Under the pieces are notes generated by a model. That model saw only the letters and a list, made by a program, of their open reading frames with translations. It ran no database searches and was not told where the DNA came from. A DNA stretch of 6,920 bases from JARYMI01 sp964550915 (GTDB lineage: Bacteria; Acidobacteriota; Aminicenantia; Aminicenantales; UBA8522). Shown piece after piece: positions 4,575-6,920 of this stretch (position 1 is the first letter of the stretch; the number at the start of each line of letters is the position of its first letter). The stretch lies in assembly GCA_964550915.1 (NCBI GenBank), contig CAZKBY010000145.1, forward strand, positions 1-6,920. Direction: 5' to 3'. Both the position numbers and the translations under genes were made by a program.

Positions 4575-6920
4575 ATGAACTTCTATCAACTTTTTTCCAG
4601 ACACTTGTTCTGGTTGGCGCTCGGTTTCTGTTTGCTGGCGCAACCGGCAATCGATGTCTTTGCCCAAACTCTCAGCCAGGACGTACTCAAAGCTTTCACC
4701 TGCAGAGCCATCGGGCCGACTCGCCAGAGCGGTCGGTTTGTCGACTTTGCCGTGCCCGAGTCGCAAGCCTATACTTTCTATGCGGCTACGGGTTCCGGTG
4801 GTCTCTGGAAGACAACCAACAACGGAATAACCTTTGAGCCGATTTTTGATCAAGAGAAGGTTTTCTCCATCGGAGACATCGCTCTGGCGCCGTCCGACCC
4901 GAACATCCTCTGGGTGGGCACTGGAGAAGCCAACAATTCCCGCAGCACCTATTGGGGAGATGGAGTCTATAAATCCACAGACGCCGGCAAAACCTGGAAG
5001 AACATGGGACTCGAAGAGTCTCATCACATCGGCCGGATTATCATCCATCCTCAGAATCCGGACATCGTCTACGTCGCCGCCCTGGGCCACCTTTACTCCG
5101 AAAACCCCGAACGGGGGCTTTTCAAAACAATCGACGGCGGGCTGAGCTGGGCCAAAGTCCTTGAGGTGGCCGAACAAGGGAGACATATCGGAGCAGTGGA
5201 TGTTGTGATGGACCCTTCCAACCCGGATATTCTCTACGCCGCTACATACGACAGGCTGAGAAAGCCCTGGACTTATATGATTGGCGGTCCGGGAAGCGGC
5301 ATATATAAAACGATTGACGCCGGCAAAACCTGGAAAAAGCTGGCCGGCGGGCTTCCCGCGGGAATTTTGGGCAGGATTGGTGTCGCTGTCTACGCCAAAA
5401 ATCCTAATATCCTTTACGCCTCGATCGAAAACGCCAACAAGCCAGGGATGTCTGTCGAGGAACGCTGGCAAGAGGTGCTCCAGGGAAAGTCGAGTGCCGG
5501 GATGATTGACGGCGAGGTCTACCGTTCTGATGATGCTGGAGAAACCTGGAGGAAAGTCAGCCCCGAAAAACAGAGTATCGGCGGCGCTCCTGGCTATTAT
5601 TACGGCCAGATTATCATCGATCCATCAAACGACCAGGTCGTCCATGTTTTGAGCGCAGCCTCCTGGGGGACTAAAGATGGAGGCAAAACCTGGCAGCGTC
5701 GTCCGCTCGGCTTCGGCGGCGACGACCACGCCCTCTGGATTGATCCCAACGACTCCAATCATATGCTTCTGGGCTATGACCACGGAATGGGAATCACCTA
5801 TGACGGCGGCAAGACCTGGTATCATCCCGACCATCTTCCCCTGGCCCAGTTCTACGCGGTCGGGTTTGACATGTCCTATCCTTATAACGTCGCCGGCGGC
5901 CTCCAGGACAACGGCTCGGTCATGGGACCCAGCACCAAGCGTGGCGGAGGTCCGATCCGCCTTGAGGACTGGCAGTCCGTGGGCGGCGGCGACGGCATGT
6001 ACAATGTCTTCGACCAGAAAACAAACCGTTTTCTGTACAATGAATCTCAGTTTGGCCCTCTGGTCAGGATCGACCTTGATACTGGCGAGAGGAAGAGCAT
6101 CGCTTACCAGAACAAGAGGGCTGACTTGCGCTGGAATTGGTGCGCTCCGATTCTCATCTCACCGCATGACAGCGATGTCATCTACCATGGCGCCAACATT
6201 CTCGTCCGCTCTTCCTATCGTGGCGAATCATGGGAAGAGATCAGCTCAGACCTCACGACCAACGACCCGGCCAAGCTGGCCACTGGCAAAGGCGGAGATG
6301 GAAACATTCAGTACTGCACCATAACGACGATCGACGAGTCGCCGCTCGAGAAAGGAGTGCTCTGGGTGGGTACCGATGACGGAAATGTCTGGGTGAGCCG
6401 GGACAGCGGAAAAAATTGGACCAAGCTTAATGACCGGATCCCCGGTAACCCAGGCTACTGGGTCAGCCGGGTGACAGCCTCGCGGCACGATCCGGCCGTG
6501 GCTTATGTCTCCTATACGGGCTTTCGCCACGACGACTTCAGGCCGTTCCTTTACAAAACACGCGACTACGGCCAGAGCTGGACGGCCATCGCTTCAAACC
6601 TTCCCGAAGAGCCGGTTAACGTCATCCGTGAGGACCACAAAAACCCAAATCTTCTCTTCGCGGGGACGGAATTCGGCGTCTATGTCTCGATCGACGGAGG
6701 CCGCTCTTGGAATAAAATGAAAGGCAATATGCCGACGCAGCCCGTCCATGACCTGCAGATTCATCCGCGCGAGAACGACCTTATCGTGGCCACCCACGGC
6801 CGCGGAATTTTTATTACCGACATCTCTGCCCTTCAGGAATTTACCCCGGATGTCTTGGCCAAGGATATCCACCTTTTCTCTATCGAACCCAAAGTGAGAT
6901 GGGTAAGCAATGAGAACAGG
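4575..6920 (+). CDS. Secreted Asp-box (BNR/sortilin-like) beta-propeller protein, partial
   Basis: The frame is open for 782 codons to the window end. Residues 1-30 are a signal peptide (FWLALGFCLLA core, VFA before Q31). The mature part is full of Asp-boxes (S/T-x-D-x-G-x-T/S-W), starting at residues 134, 185, 246, 318, 366, 408, 608, 662 and 705. Degenerate copies lie at 80 (N for D, F for W) and 546 (Y for D). These mark blade turns of one or two beta-propellers, as in sortilin/Vps10 and bacterial sialidase-like proteins. Family landmarks are AIGPTRQSGR (45-54), ATGSGGLWKTTNNG (71-84), WVGTGEANNSR (113-123), GGLQDNGS (441-448) and THGRGIF (740-746). Relatives, often named glycosyl hydrolase, are usually around 1,000 residues, so a C-terminal portion is missing. 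I see no proven catalytic centre; exported polymer binding or degradation is inference. An insert at about 287-312 interrupts one blade. Confidence 0.9.
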   Translation, partial: MNFYQLFSRHLFWLALGFCLLAQPAIDVFAQTLSQDVLKAFTCRAIGPTRQSGRFVDFAVPESQAYTFYAATGSGGLWKTTNNGITFEPIFDQEKVFSIGDIALAPSDPNILWVGTGEANNSRSTYWGDGVYKSTDAGKTWKNMGLEESHHIGRIIIHPQNPDIVYVAALGHLYSENPERGLFKTIDGGLSWAKVLEVAEQGRHIGAVDVVMDPSNPDILYAATYDRLRKPWTYMIGGPGSGIYKTIDAGKTWKKLAGGLPAGILGRIGVAVYAKNPNILYASIENANKPGMSVEERWQEVLQGKSSAGMIDGEVYRSDDAGETWRKVSPEKQSIGGAPGYYYGQIIIDPSNDQVVHVLSAASWGTKDGGKTWQRRPLGFGGDDHALWIDPNDSNHMLLGYDHGMGITYDGGKTWYHPDHLPLAQFYAVGFDMSYPYNVAGGLQDNGSVMGPSTKRGGGPIRLEDWQSVGGGDGMYNVFDQKTNRFLYNESQFGPLVRIDLDTGERKSIAYQNKRADLRWNWCAPILISPHDSDVIYHGANILVRSSYRGESWEEISSDLTTNDPAKLATGKGGDGNIQYCTITTIDESPLEKGVLWVGTDDGNVWVSRDSGKNWTKLNDRIPGNPGYWVSRVTASRHDPAVAYVSYTGFRHDDFRPFLYKTRDYGQSWTAIASNLPEEPVNVIREDHKNPNLLFAGTEFGVYVSIDGGRSWNKMKGNMPTQPVHDLQIHPRENDLIVATHGRGIFITDISALQEFTPDVLAKDIHLFSIEPKVRWVSNENR

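Noticed and set aside
4536..5471. A 311-codon minus-strand open frame opposite the start of the Asp-box gene
   Set aside because: Its translation has no recognisable domain and repeats in step with the Asp-box repeats on the other strand. The plus-strand protein has a signal peptide, a strong ribosome-binding site and clear family motifs, so this is an antisense shadow.

Overview
The window reads as ordinary chromosomal DNA of a Gram-negative-type, heterotrophic bacterium. It holds five protein genes on both strands, and the two at the edges run off the window. There are no RNA genes, mobile elements, phage genes or CRISPR arrays. The mix fits the Aminicenantota/Acidobacteriota neighbourhood: an exported Asp-box propeller protein of the type often labelled glycosyl hydrolase or sortilin-like, an AGCS-type amino-acid symporter, and a signal-peptide-bearing SAM-dependent methyltransferase. 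That assignment rests on remembered gene content only and is low confidence.

Layout. Positions 1-1480, minus strand: a two-gene unit in which a predicted exported methyltransferase (590-1480) is followed after 33 nt by the N-terminal part of a DUF2207 membrane protein (1-556, cut by the window edge). The unit has a near-consensus sigma70 promoter at 1555-1583. Positions 1481-1728: a divergent intergenic region that also holds a perfect 16-nt palindrome and a possible pair of alternative leader hairpins in front of the plus-strand gene. Positions 1729-3153, plus strand: a sodium:alanine/glycine symporter (AGCS family). Positions 3155-4387, minus strand: a sodium/glutamate symporter (GltS family), convergent with the first symporter, with one base between the two stop codons. 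Positions 4388-4574: an AT-rich divergent promoter region. Positions 4575-6920, plus strand: the first 782 residues of a secreted Asp-box beta-propeller protein, still open at the window end.

How the genes may work together. The two symporters suggest sodium-coupled uptake of small amino acids (alanine/glycine and a glutamate-like anion), which would suit a peptide- or amino-acid-scavenging lifestyle. The propeller protein is exported and could act outside the cytoplasm on polymers or as a binding scaffold; nothing here fixes its substrate. The methyltransferase and DUF2207 protein look co-transcribed and both carry N-terminal export or membrane signals, so they probably act at the cell envelope. 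No clearly new multi-gene system is visible. The most unusual points are the apparently exported methyltransferase, the convergent symporter pair with no room for terminators, non-consensus residues in the substrate-binding motifs of both symporters, and the palindrome in front of the AGCS gene.
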